DNA from: Desulfarculaceae bacterium
Lineage (GTDB): Bacteria > Desulfobacterota > Desulfarculia > Desulfarculales > Desulfarculaceae
Length of the DNA stretch: 48,756 nucleotides
Assembly: GCA_021737645.1 (NCBI GenBank)
Contig: JAIPDO010000030.1
Coordinates: forward strand, 1-48,756
Reading direction: 5' to 3'
This document shows positions 38,877 to 48,756 of this stretch, in pieces. The translations under genes were made by a program, and so were the position numbers. Under the pieces are notes generated by a model. The model saw nothing but the letters and a program-made list of their open reading frames with translations. It searched no databases and had not been told where the DNA came from. Each line of letters begins with the position of its first letter. Position 1 is the first letter of the stretch.

Positions 38877-39690
38877 TCAGGCCGGGGGGGCGGCGTCCAG
38901 GCACAGGCCGATGATCTCGGGACTGGTGTGTTTGCGCACCAACTCGTAGATGAACTGACGCCTGGCAGGGTCCATGCGCGAACGGATCGCCGAGACGGTA
39001 ATGGCGCAGATGACCCGCCCGGCCTGGTCGAACACCGGCACCCCCACCGACACCGCGTCCTTGTGGAACAGGGCGTCGGAATGCACGTAACCCTGTTTGC
39101 GGGCCTTGGCGGCCATGTTCCGGATGCGCGCCGCGTCCAGTTGCTCGTATTGGGAAAAAACGCGGCGCGTTTTCGCTCAGCACCGCATCGATATCCTCGT
39201 CCCGGTCAAAGGTGATCAGCGCCAGGCTGCCGGCTCCCACCCCCAGGGGGCGGCGGAAGCCCACGGTGATGAGCATGGTGCGGATGGGGTATTCCCCCTC
39301 CACCATGTCCACGCAGATGGCGTCGTTGCCCGAACGGATCAAGAGAAAAACCGTGTCCTGGGTGGCTTGGGCGATGGCCTCCAGAGACTCGCGGAAGCGG
39401 GTGCAAATGGCGTACTGATGGGCCTGATTGCCCAGGCGGTACAGCTCCAGCCCAAGGTGGTAGAGCTTACTTACCGGGTCGTAGGTGATCAGCCCTTCGC
39501 CGGCCAGGCTTTGCAGCACCCGGCGGGTGGTGGCCACGTGCAGGCCCACTTCCCTGGCCAACTGGGACAGCCTCGCCCCGCTTTGGTTGTGCTGAGCCAC
39601 CGCCCGGAGCAATCCGATGGCTCGGGAAATGCTTTGCACCACCGAGGGGTTGCTTTCTTTTTTTGATGTTTCCGCTTTTTTGGTGGCCAT
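38877..39690 (-). pseudogene. IclR-family regulator, frameshifted
   Basis: The N-terminal two thirds are intact: helix-turn-helix RLSQLAREVGLHVATTRRVL and the ligand domain to LSENAPR. After a run of six T (minus strand, near 39157) the frame shifts. Removing one T gives RFSQYEQLDAARIRNMAAKA joined to KQGYVHSD...VPVFDQAGRVICAITVSA, aligning with the intact paralog at 40988. So either the gene is broken, giving a nonsense tail of about 100 residues, or one T is a sequencing error. The start is the ATG at 39690, with a weak ribosome-binding site. It is divergent from the TauE carrier gene. Confidence 0.75.
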
Positions 39691-39808
39691 GCCGCCCAAT
39701 CCAGACCCCATTGCCAATTACGCCGCAACCACGGGCCCACGGCCGGGCTAACCGGCGGGGCCTGGCTACTGTAACTTGATAATGGGTTCGTCTGGTAGGG
39801 GAAAAGTG

Positions 39809-39837
39809 ACTACCCTTGCCGACTAAGCTGGGGTAGT
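39809..39837. promoter_or_regulatory. Inverted repeat before the TauE-like gene
   Basis: ACTACCC and GGGTAGT are perfect 7-bp inverted repeats with 15 nt between them, ending 10 nt before the carrier's start codon and followed by TTTT. It could be an operator for the divergent IclR protein, or a hairpin covering the leader. Confidence 0.4.
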
Positions 39838-39846
39838 TTTAAAAGA

Positions 39847-40578
39847 ATGCTAAACGAACTCACACCCGCAGTCATTCTGGCCCTGGCCGCCTTCACCTTT
39901 TCCTTTGCCGGCTTCGGCTTTCCCTGGGTGGCCCTGCCCCTGCTTTCGCTGGTCATGCCCCTGCGCGAGGCCATCATCTTCCACTACCCCTTTGTCCTGG
40001 CCCTGGTGTTCTACCATGCCTGGCGCTACCGGGGGCATCTGGCCTGGCGCAGGCACCTGCCGCTGCTCATCGGGGCGGCGGTGGGCATGCCCCTGGGGGT
40101 ATGGCTTTTGATGGTGCTGCCCGAGGCGGGCATGCGCAAGGGCATGGCCGTGTTTGTGGCCCTGTCGGTATTGGCGCTAAGCCGCGACTGGGGTGAGCGC
40201 CTGGCCCGCAAGGTAAGCTCCACTCCCTGGGGAGGAGTGGCCATCGGGGTGCTCAGCGGCTGGCTGCAAGGAGCCTACGCCATCGGCGGGCCGCCGGTGG
40301 TGCTCTACATCATGGCCCGGGCCCAGAGCCCCCAGGAGATCAAGGGATTCTTGGGGGTGTACTTCACCTTCATCTGCGTGGTCACCGCCTCGTTGTACGC
40401 GGTGGGCGGCTTGTTCACCGCTCACTGGTTCAAGCTGTCGCTCTACTACAGCCCGGCGGTGCTGGTCGGGGCGGTGGTGGGAGCCTGGGCCTTCAACCGG
40501 GTGGGCACCGAATGGTTCCGCCGCATCGTGCTGGTTTTGCTGTTCGCCGCCGCCGTGGCCCTGTGGGTTAGCTCCTAG
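39847..40578 (+). CDS. TauE/SafE-family anion transporter
   Basis: This 243-residue inner-membrane protein has about eight hydrophobic helices in two homologous halves. The first half has AAFTFSFAGFGFPWVALPLL (about 15-34) and the second VAIGVLSGWLQGAYAIGGPP (about 131-150), the typical GxxxGxxGxGGP-like repeat of TauE/SafE carriers. These export or import sulfonates, sulfite or other organic anions. It lies between two IclR genes and is probably regulated by one of them. No clear ribosome-binding site is visible (AAAAGA only), so it may be poorly translated. Confidence 0.88.
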   Translation: MLNELTPAVILALAAFTFSFAGFGFPWVALPLLSLVMPLREAIIFHYPFVLALVFYHAWRYRGHLAWRRHLPLLIGAAVGMPLGVWLLMVLPEAGMRKGMAVFVALSVLALSRDWGERLARKVSSTPWGGVAIGVLSGWLQGAYAIGGPPVVLYIMARAQSPQEIKGFLGVYFTFICVVTASLYAVGGLFTAHWFKLSLYYSPAVLVGAVVGAWAFNRVGTEWFRRIVLVLLFAAAVALWVSS

Positions 40579-40587
40579 CCCGGATAT

Positions 40588-40612
40588 TTGGCCAACGCCG
40601 GGCGTCGGCCAA
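40588..40612. other. Near-perfect 25-nt palindrome after the TauE-like gene
   Basis: TTGGCCAACGCC and GGCGTCGGCCAA are arms of an almost perfect palindrome, 10 nt after the stop codon. Without a T-run it is a weak terminator candidate. The gap from here to 40987 contains only the operator sites listed separately and no gene. Confidence 0.4.
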
Positions 40613-40851
40613 TCTCGCATTAGTCCTCATACGGTCCCTATAAAATAGAGCCCTCGTTCTGTGCGGTAGCTGCTTTCCCCGGACCCATTGCCGGGTTTTG
40701 ACCCATTTTCCACGCCCATCTTGCCTATCTTGCCTTATCAGCCACCCCCCAGGCCTGTTCCAGGCCATCCAAACCCAATTTTAGCGGCACCATCGGGTCT
40801 CAATTAGCCCAGCCAGATACACCCGTGTAGGTTTTACACCCAACAAATGGA

Positions 40852-40916
40852 CACAATGTGAGCAAAATCATATTTTTTACACATTGTATAAATAAAAATT
40901 AACAATGTGTAAAAAA
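40852..40916. promoter_or_regulatory. IclR operator region with three CACAnTGTG sites
   Basis: A perfect 15-bp inverted repeat pairs TTTTTTACACATTGT (40873-40887) with ACAATGTGTAAAAAA (40902-40916), 14 nt apart. A third copy, CACAATGTG, lies at 40852-40860. All fit the consensus CACAnTGTG. The array is 71 nt before the intact IclR gene, so autoregulation is likely. A matching CACACTGTG stands before the transporter operon at 41842-41850. Confidence 0.65.
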
Positions 40917-40987
40917 ACAGTTGATCGGCAAGCCTTGCCGCTCTAAGGTTTTAAGGGAAAGCATCACACTCAGGGTTGAGAGAGCTT

Positions 40988-41785
40988 ATGCCCCCCCAAG
41001 CACCCATTGGAGCGGACCAGGAGACCAAAAAATCCCAGCGCGGGGTGCAGAGCATCCACCGCGCCATCGGACTGTTGCGCACCGTGGTTGCCAACAACGA
41101 ACGCGGCATCAGCCTGGCCGCGTTGGCCCGCGAGTGCGGCCTGCACGTGGCCACCGCCCGGCGTATGCTGGGGGCCCTGGAAACCGAGGGGCTGATCAAT
41201 TACGACTCGGTTACCAAGCTTTATCACCTGGGCATCGAGCTGTTTTATTTCGGCGCGGCCGCCTATCAGTTTCAGATGCGCGACCGCTACCGACACGTGC
41301 TTGAGCGCATCGCCCAGCGCACCGAGGACACCGCCTTTTTGTTGGTGCGCTCGGGCAACGACGCCCTGGTCATCGACCGGGTGGAAGGCGCCTTTCCCAT
41401 CCGCACCCTTACCCACGAGGTGGGCCAGCGCTCTCCCCTGGGCATGGGCGCGGGCAGCACCGCCCTGTTGGCCAGCCTCCCCGAAAAAAAGATCCGGGCC
41501 GTCATCCAGGCCAACAAGCGCCGCTACGCCCAATACAAGAACAGCACCCCCGAGGACGTGTGGCGCCTGGTGGAGCACTTCCGCGAGCGCGGCTACTCGC
41601 TCACCGGCGGATTGTTCATCCCCGAGGCCATGGGCTTGGGACGGGCGGTGCGCGATGCCTCGGGCGAGGTGGTGGCGGCCATAAGCGTGGCGGCCATAAA
41701 CCAACGCATGGACCCCGAGCGCCGCGAAATAGTCGCGGAAATTATCAAACAGGAGATAGAAGCCATGGAAAAGCCCAACGGCTGA
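40988..41785 (+). CDS. IclR-family transcriptional regulator
   Basis: This 265-residue regulator has an N-terminal winged helix-turn-helix (QSIHRAIGLLRTVVANNERG at 21-40, LAALARECGLHVATARRMLG at 43-62, then GLINYDSVTKLYHLG). Its IclR effector domain (about 85-260) contains TAFLLVRSGNDALVIDRVEG, PLGMGAGSTALLA and AISVAAINQRMDPERR. The start is the ATG at 40988; a TTG four codons upstream is in frame but less likely. It is the intact paralog of the broken gene at 38877. It lies just upstream of, and in the same direction as, the dipeptide-type transporter operon, whose leader carries the same CACAnTGTG site. Confidence 0.92.
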   Translation: MPPQAPIGADQETKKSQRGVQSIHRAIGLLRTVVANNERGISLAALARECGLHVATARRMLGALETEGLINYDSVTKLYHLGIELFYFGAAAYQFQMRDRYRHVLERIAQRTEDTAFLLVRSGNDALVIDRVEGAFPIRTLTHEVGQRSPLGMGAGSTALLASLPEKKIRAVIQANKRRYAQYKNSTPEDVWRLVEHFRERGYSLTGGLFIPEAMGLGRAVRDASGEVVAAISVAAINQRMDPERREIVAEIIKQEIEAMEKPNG

Positions 41786-41841
41786 GGCCCTGGCTTGACC
41801 CAATAGGACCGGAGGGAGCCGCCGAGGAGGGGGTTCTATAT

Positions 41842-41850
41842 CACACTGTG
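41842..41850. promoter_or_regulatory. CACACTGTG site before the ABC transporter operon
   Basis: This 9-nt palindrome-like site matches the three sites upstream of the IclR gene. It lies 19 nt before the binding-protein start codon, where a bound regulator could block transcription or translation start. Confidence 0.5.
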
Positions 41851-41868
41851 CATAGCGAGAGGTAATTC

Positions 41869-43440
41869 ATGTCTGGGATTTCATTGAAGCTGAGAAAAGC
41901 CGGTCTGGCCCTGGTGGCCATGACCCTGCTGCTGGCCCTGAGCCTGCCCGGCCTGGCCGCAGACAAGCCCAAATTCGGCGGCAGCATCACCGTGGGGCTC
42001 AACACCGACCTGACCGCGGTTGACCCTCATACCAGCGTAGCGGTGGTCAACGCCATCGTGCTGCACCACGTCTTTGAACCCCTGTTGGCCTACGGCGAGG
42101 ACCTCAAACTCATGCCCGTGGCCTGTGAAAGCTGGGAAGCCAACAAGGACTACACCGTCTACACCTTCCATCTTCGCAAGAACAAGCTGTTCCACAACGG
42201 CCGCGAGATGGTGGCCGCGGACGTGAAGTTCTCCCTGGACCGGGTGATGAATCCCAAGATCAGCCCCCGGGCCAAGCACTTCACCGGCGTAGCCGGCGTG
42301 GAGGTCAAGGACAAGTACACCGTGGTGGTCAAGCTGAAGAAGCCTTTCGCCGCCTTCCCCCACTTGTTGGCCTACATCAACCCGGTCATCGCCATCGTTC
42401 CCCAGGAGGAGTTGGCCAAGCAGGGCGGCGTATTCAAGGAAAAGCCCGTCGGCACCGGCCCCTACGTGTTCGCCGAGTGGAAGCCGGACCGCTACATCAT
42501 CTTGAAGAAGTTCGACAAGTATACCGGCCCCACCGGCCCGCGCAGCGGCCTGGGCGGCGAGCGCATCGCCTACCTGGACACCATCAAATTGGTTCCGATC
42601 CCCGAGGAGTCGGTGTCGATCATGGCCCTGCTCAACAAGGAGATCGACCTGCTGCAGTACTTCCCGCCCAAGTATGTGGAGAAGTACCACAAAACCTACG
42701 CCAAGAAGGGCCTGCACCTCAACGAGGTTCCCGGCCTGTCCTGGTATCAGGTTTACTTCGGCGTCAAGCGCCCGGTGACCAACAACGTGAAGTTCCGCCA
42801 GGCCTGCGCCTATGCCATCGACCTGGACAAGGTGACCCAGGCCGCTTATCTGGGCCATGCCAAGAGCAACCCCTCGGTCATCGCCCGGGGCAGCGTCTAC
42901 CGCACCGACTACCACGACACCTGGTACAAGTATGACCCGGCCAAGGCCAAGCAGCTCCTCAAGGAGTCCGGCTACAAGGGCGAGACCGTGGTTCTGGACA
43001 CCACCAAGAAATACATCGCCATGTTCCGCCAGGCCGTGGCCGTGCAGGCTGCCATGCAGGCGGTGGGCATCAACGTGAAGCTCAACGTGGTGGAGTGGCC
43101 GGTGCTGCTCAAAAAATGCGTGAGCGGCGACTTCCAGATGCTTTCTTACGGTGCGGGCGGCACGCCCAACCCGGCATTGGCTTACGCCTACCTGAAGCGC
43201 GGCGGCTTCGAGGACGCCTACCCCGAGATCAAAAAGATCAAGGAAGCGGCCCTGATGACCGACGACCTCAAGACCCTGCAGGGCCTGTATGAGAAGGCCC
43301 ACCGCATCACCATCGAACAGGTGCCCTGGATTCAGCTGTACAATTACAACTACCTCCAGGCCCATTGGAACTACGTGAAGGGCTACAAGACCATCAACAC
43401 CGGCTACCCCATCCTGTGGGGCGTGTGGCTGGACAAATAG
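41869..43440 (+). CDS. ABC transporter substrate-binding protein, peptide/nickel family 5
   Basis: This 523-residue protein has a signal peptide (LALVAMTLLLALSLPGLAA) and the solute-binding family 5 (DppA/OppA/NikA) fold. Markers include GGSITVGLNTDLTAVDPHTS at the mature start, the signature MVAADVKFSLDRVMNP near 112-127, GTGPYVFAEWKPDRYIILKK near 197-216 and IEQVPWIQLYNYN near the end. It captures a short peptide or similar compound in the periplasm. The mature sequence lacks an N-terminal Cys, so it is free rather than lipid-anchored. GAGAGGTAATTC precedes the ATG. A strong hairpin follows and probably raises its level above that of the permeases. Confidence 0.92.
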   Translation: MSGISLKLRKAGLALVAMTLLLALSLPGLAADKPKFGGSITVGLNTDLTAVDPHTSVAVVNAIVLHHVFEPLLAYGEDLKLMPVACESWEANKDYTVYTFHLRKNKLFHNGREMVAADVKFSLDRVMNPKISPRAKHFTGVAGVEVKDKYTVVVKLKKPFAAFPHLLAYINPVIAIVPQEELAKQGGVFKEKPVGTGPYVFAEWKPDRYIILKKFDKYTGPTGPRSGLGGERIAYLDTIKLVPIPEESVSIMALLNKEIDLLQYFPPKYVEKYHKTYAKKGLHLNEVPGLSWYQVYFGVKRPVTNNVKFRQACAYAIDLDKVTQAAYLGHAKSNPSVIARGSVYRTDYHDTWYKYDPAKAKQLLKESGYKGETVVLDTTKKYIAMFRQAVAVQAAMQAVGINVKLNVVEWPVLLKKCVSGDFQMLSYGAGGTPNPALAYAYLKRGGFEDAYPEIKKIKEAALMTDDLKTLQGLYEKAHRITIEQVPWIQLYNYNYLQAHWNYVKGYKTINTGYPILWGVWLDK

Positions 43441-43456
43441 ACCCTATTAGCTGATC

Positions 43457-43491
43457 GTCCCGGAGGCGGAGCCTAGGCCCGCCTCCGGGAC
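43457..43491 (+). other. Intercistronic stabilising hairpin
   Basis: GTCCCGGAGGCGG and CCGCCTCCGGGAC form a perfect 13-bp stem around a 9-nt loop that itself contains GCCTAGGC. No T-run follows, so it is more likely an mRNA 3'-end protector between binding-protein and permease genes, as known for malE-malF-type operons, than a terminator. Confidence 0.6.
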
Positions 43492-43518
43492 GCCCCCAAC
43501 TCCGGTGGCGGCCCAACG

Positions 43519-44463
43519 ATGTTAAAGTTTGTTTTAAAACGTATCATCTATCTGATACCCACCCTGGTCCTGGTGGCGGCCTTGGTGTTTCTGCTCATCC
43601 ACATGATCCCCGGCGATCCCGCCGCGGTGATCCTGGGGCCGGACGCCACCGCCGAGGACGTGGCCTCGGTGCGCCAGGCCCTGGGCCTGGACCGGCCCCT
43701 GTATGAACAATTCGTGGTCTGGCTGGGCAACCTGGCCCACGGCGACTTCGGGGTGTCCATCCACTCCAAGCGCCCGGTCATCGACTCCATCGGCGAGCGC
43801 TTCCCGGTCACCCTGTGCCTCACCACCCTGGCCCTCGTCTTCGCCCTGGTGGTGGCCCTGCCCTCGGGGGTCTTGGCCGCGGTGTACCACAACACCAACA
43901 AAGACTATCTGTTCATGATCGGGACCATCCTGGGGGTGTCCGTCCCCGGCTTCTGGCTGGGGCTCATGGCCCTGCTGGTGTTCTCGGTCCAGTTGGGATG
44001 GTTCCCCTCCACCGGCTTCGTGGCCATGTGGGAGGAGTTCTGGGAAGGCCTGCGTTACATGATCTTGCCGGCCATCACCCTGAGCCTGTTCATGGCCGCG
44101 GTGGTTGCGCGCATGGTTCGCTCGTCCATGCTGGAGGTGCTGCGCCTGGAATACGTCACCCACGCCAGGGCCAAGGGCCTGAGCGAGTGGAAGGTGATCA
44201 CCAAGCACGCGCTCAAGAACGCCTTCGCCCCCACCCTGACCACCATCGGCATCCAGTACGGCATGCTCCTGGGAGGGGCGGTGGTCACCGAAACGGTGTT
44301 CAGCCTGCCGGGCCTGGGCAAGTACCTGGTGGTGTCCATCTACATGCGCGACTATCCCGTGGTCCAGGGATGCATCCTGTTCATCGCCCTGGTCTATGTT
44401 TTCATCAACACCATCGTGGATCTGCTCTACGGCTACTTTGATCCGCGAGTCCAGTACTCATAG
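43519..44463 (+). CDS. ABC transporter permease, DppB type
   Basis: This 314-residue inner-membrane permease has six hydrophobic helices. It starts MLKFVLKRIIYLIPTLVLVA, the usual DppB/OppB N-terminus, followed by IPGDPAAVILGPDATAEDV and the EAA loop EYVTHARAKGLSEWKVITKH at about 211-230. It ends VDLLYGYFDPRVQYS, matching the family (YAxxDPRVxY). It partners the DppC-type permease 11 nt downstream and the two ATPases. No strong ribosome-binding site is visible (GGTGGCGG about 10 nt upstream). Confidence 0.93.
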   Translation: MLKFVLKRIIYLIPTLVLVAALVFLLIHMIPGDPAAVILGPDATAEDVASVRQALGLDRPLYEQFVVWLGNLAHGDFGVSIHSKRPVIDSIGERFPVTLCLTTLALVFALVVALPSGVLAAVYHNTNKDYLFMIGTILGVSVPGFWLGLMALLVFSVQLGWFPSTGFVAMWEEFWEGLRYMILPAITLSLFMAAVVARMVRSSMLEVLRLEYVTHARAKGLSEWKVITKHALKNAFAPTLTTIGIQYGMLLGGAVVTETVFSLPGLGKYLVVSIYMRDYPVVQGCILFIALVYVFINTIVDLLYGYFDPRVQYS

Positions 44464-44474
44464 GGTGGCGCAAA

Positions 44475-45292
44475 GTGTTTTGGAAAAAGTTCCTGCATAA
44501 CCCCATAGGGATGATCGGCGTGATCGTGATCGCCATGAACATCTTCATGGCCGCCTTCGCGCCGGTGTTGGCCACCCACAACCCCCTGGCCATCAACGTG
44601 GCCCAGCAGTCCGAGGAGCCCTCGGCCCAGCACTGGTTCGGCACCGACGAGTTCGGCCGCGACATCTACAGCCGGGTGATCTACGGCTCGCGCATCTCGC
44701 TGTACATCAGCCTGTTTTCGGTGCTGGTGGCCACTTTCCTGGGCGTGGCCATCGGGGCGACCTCCGGCTATTACGGCGGCTGGATGGACAACATCATCAT
44801 GCGCATCATGGATGCGGTGATGTCCTTCCCGGCCATCCTGCTGGCCATCGGCATATTGGCGGTGTTGGGCCCCAACCTGTCCAACGTGGTGCTCGCCCTA
44901 GGCCTTGTGTATACGCCGCGCTTCGCGCGCATCGTGCGCGGCTCGGTGCTCTCGCTCAAGGAAAAGGAGTTCGTGGAGGCGTCCAAGGCCATCGGCAACG
45001 GCGACGCCTTCATCATCTTCCGCCACATTCTGCCCAACTGCACCGCGCCGCTGATCGTGCAGGCCACGGCCAGCCTGGCCTACGCCATCCTGGCCGAGAG
45101 CATGCTTTCCTTCCTGGGCCTGGGCGCGCCGCCGCCCGCGCCCTCCTGGGGCAACATCCTCTCCGACGCCCGAAACTTCATGATGGACAACGCCATGATG
45201 ACCGTGTTCCCCGGCCTGGCCATAACCATGGCCGTGCTGGGCTTCAACCTGGTGGGCGACGCCCTGCGCGACGTCCTGGACCCCCGGCTCAA

Positions 45293-45296
<4 letters not shown>
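44475..45296 (+). CDS. ABC transporter permease, DppC type
   Basis: This 273-residue permease begins at GTG with FWKKFLHNPIGMIGVIVIAM and AFAPVLATHNPLAINV, a DppC/OppC N-terminus. The conserved HWFGTDEFGRDIYSRVIYGS is near 54-73, the EAA loop EFVEASKAIGNGDAFIIFRH near 165-184 and FLGLGAPPPAPSWGNIL near 213. It pairs with the preceding DppB-type permease to form the transmembrane channel. Its stop overlaps the next gene's GTG start. Each of its motifs is intact. Confidence 0.93.
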
Positions 45297-46261
<965 letters not shown>

Positions 46262-46267
46262 AACGCC

Positions 46268-47242
46268 ATGTCGCTTAAAACCATACTAAAGGTCGAAGAC
46301 CTAACCAAATACTTCGTGGTAAACCGCTCCCTGTTTTCGGCAGGGGAGGTGGTCAAGGCGGTGGACGGAGTCAGCTTCTCGCTTATGCAGGGCGAGACGC
46401 TGAGTCTGGTGGGCGAGTCCGGTTGCGGCAAGTCCACCACCGGCCGCCTGGTGCTGCGCCTCATCGACCCCACCCGGGGCTCGGTGCACTACCAGGGCCA
46501 GGACATCGCGAGGCTGCCCGCCGACAAGATGCGCAAGCTCCGTAGCCAGATGCAGATCATCTTCCAAGACCCCTGGTCTTCGCTCAATCCCCGCATGACC
46601 GTCAAGGAGATCATCGGCGAGGGCCTGCGCCGCCAGCCGGGCCTCAGCCGGGCCCAGCGCAAGAAGATGGTCCTGGATATGATGGAGACGGTGGGCCTGA
46701 GGCCCGAGCACTACGACCGCCACCCCCACGAGTTCAGCGGCGGACAGCGTCAGCGCCTGGGTGTGGCCCGGGCGCTGATCATGCGCCCCAAGCTGGTGGT
46801 GGCCGACGAGCCGCTGTCGGCCCTGGACGTGTCGGTGCAGGCCCAGGTGGTCAACCTGCTGGCCCGGCTCAAGCGTGATTTGGGCCTGTCGTATTTGTTC
46901 ATTAGCCACGACCTGGCCATTGTGGAGCACATCAGCGACCGCATCGCGGTTATGTATCTGGGCAAGCTCATGGAACTGGCCTCCAAGCGCCAACTCTTCG
47001 CCCAGCCGCGCCACCCATACACCCAGGCCTTGTTTTCCGCCGCCCCCACCACCGAGGTGGGACGCGAAAAGAAACGGATTATCCTCACCGGCGACGTGCC
47101 CAGCCCTCTGAACCCGCCCAAGGGATGCCGCTTTCATACCCGTTGCCCCGTGGCCCAAGAGGACTGCCGGCAACTGGAACCAGAGTTCAAACTTCTCGCA
47201 CCGGGGCACTGGGTCGCCTGCCACCACCCCATAAACGGATAG
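46268..47242 (+). CDS. ABC transporter ATP-binding protein, DppF type
   Basis: This 324-residue ATPase has Walker A GESGCGKST near 50-58, Q-loop IIFQDPWSSLNPRMT near 98-112, signature FSGGQRQRLGVARAL near 158-172, Walker B LVVADEPLSALD near 178-189 and switch His in ISHDLAIV. The C-terminal GCRFHTRCPVAQEDC is the usual oligopeptide-ABC tail. It follows the DppD-type gene by 6 nt. The set of binding protein, two permeases and two ATPases is complete. Confidence 0.93.
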   Translation: MSLKTILKVEDLTKYFVVNRSLFSAGEVVKAVDGVSFSLMQGETLSLVGESGCGKSTTGRLVLRLIDPTRGSVHYQGQDIARLPADKMRKLRSQMQIIFQDPWSSLNPRMTVKEIIGEGLRRQPGLSRAQRKKMVLDMMETVGLRPEHYDRHPHEFSGGQRQRLGVARALIMRPKLVVADEPLSALDVSVQAQVVNLLARLKRDLGLSYLFISHDLAIVEHISDRIAVMYLGKLMELASKRQLFAQPRHPYTQALFSAAPTTEVGREKKRIILTGDVPSPLNPPKGCRFHTRCPVAQEDCRQLEPEFKLLAPGHWVACHHPING

Positions 47243-47275
47243 TTCAGCAGGGCAGGCACTTTCAAGGAGACATCG

Positions 47276-48756
<1,481 letters not shown>

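Noticed and set aside
43457..43491. Terminator splitting the transporter operon
   Set aside because: The stem is very strong, but no T-run follows and the permease genes need the upstream promoter; an mRNA-protecting hairpin fits better.

Overview
The window is GC-rich chromosomal DNA from a Gram-negative bacterium. Outer-membrane porin, lipoproteins, a CxxCH haem protein, many 4Fe-4S proteins, a phenylacetate-CoA ligase and BASS/TauE-type carriers together suggest an anaerobic or sulfate-reducer-like Desulfobacterota (Desulfarculales-type). That placement is inference from gene content; no rRNA or tRNA gene was seen. The end at 48756 cuts a gene, so this is a slice of a larger contig.

Layout. 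1-5.1 kb: paaK, an atypical phosphoglycerate kinase, a 57-residue membrane protein, a NAPE-PLD-like metallo-beta-lactamase-fold protein and a small two-helix membrane protein. 5.2-8.8 kb: an orphan phage tape-measure-like protein, divergent from a tandem pair of exported repeat proteins, the second of which is frameshifted. 8.8-11.6 kb: a minus-strand operon of an IHF/HU protein, metallophosphoesterase, ATP-grasp enzyme and Cys-rich protein. 11.7-13.5 kb: speD-speE behind a leader of about 240 nt with a complete mini-ORF and stem-loops. 13.5-21.8 kb: minus-strand metabolic genes (4Fe-4S protein; TetR, ThDP enzyme, BASS carrier, two SDR proteins) separated by intergenic stretches full of mobile-looking repeats. 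21.8-27.4 kb: ferredoxin-nitroreductase, permease with a His-rich loop, HAMP-only membrane protein, DUF3365 haem protein, DtxR-like regulator and DUF2254 membrane protein. 27.7-32.8 kb: DUF3089 hydrolase, OprD-like porin and a REC-PAS-PAS-GGDEF-EAL protein. 33-38.8 kb: an unrecognised envelope cluster (1182-residue exported protein, TPR protein, SH3 lipoprotein) facing a lipoprotein that shares a domain with the giant protein. 38.9-48.8 kb: a frameshifted IclR gene, a TauE carrier and an intact IclR gene controlling an apparent dipeptide-type ABC transporter, M20 amidohydrolase and class III aminotransferase. This last set reads as import, deacylation and transamination of an N-acylated or peptide-like compound.

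The most unusual material is (1) the speD leader; (2) three dispersed repeat families: a ~32 bp palindromic element, a ~224 bp inverted-repeat element nested between copies of it, and a ~123 bp element that repeatedly abuts minus-strand stop codons; (3) the 33-38.8 kb envelope cluster; and (4) the orphan tape-measure-like gene. Both broken genes are interrupted at six-base A/T runs, so real mutation and sequencing error must be told apart before either is called a pseudogene.
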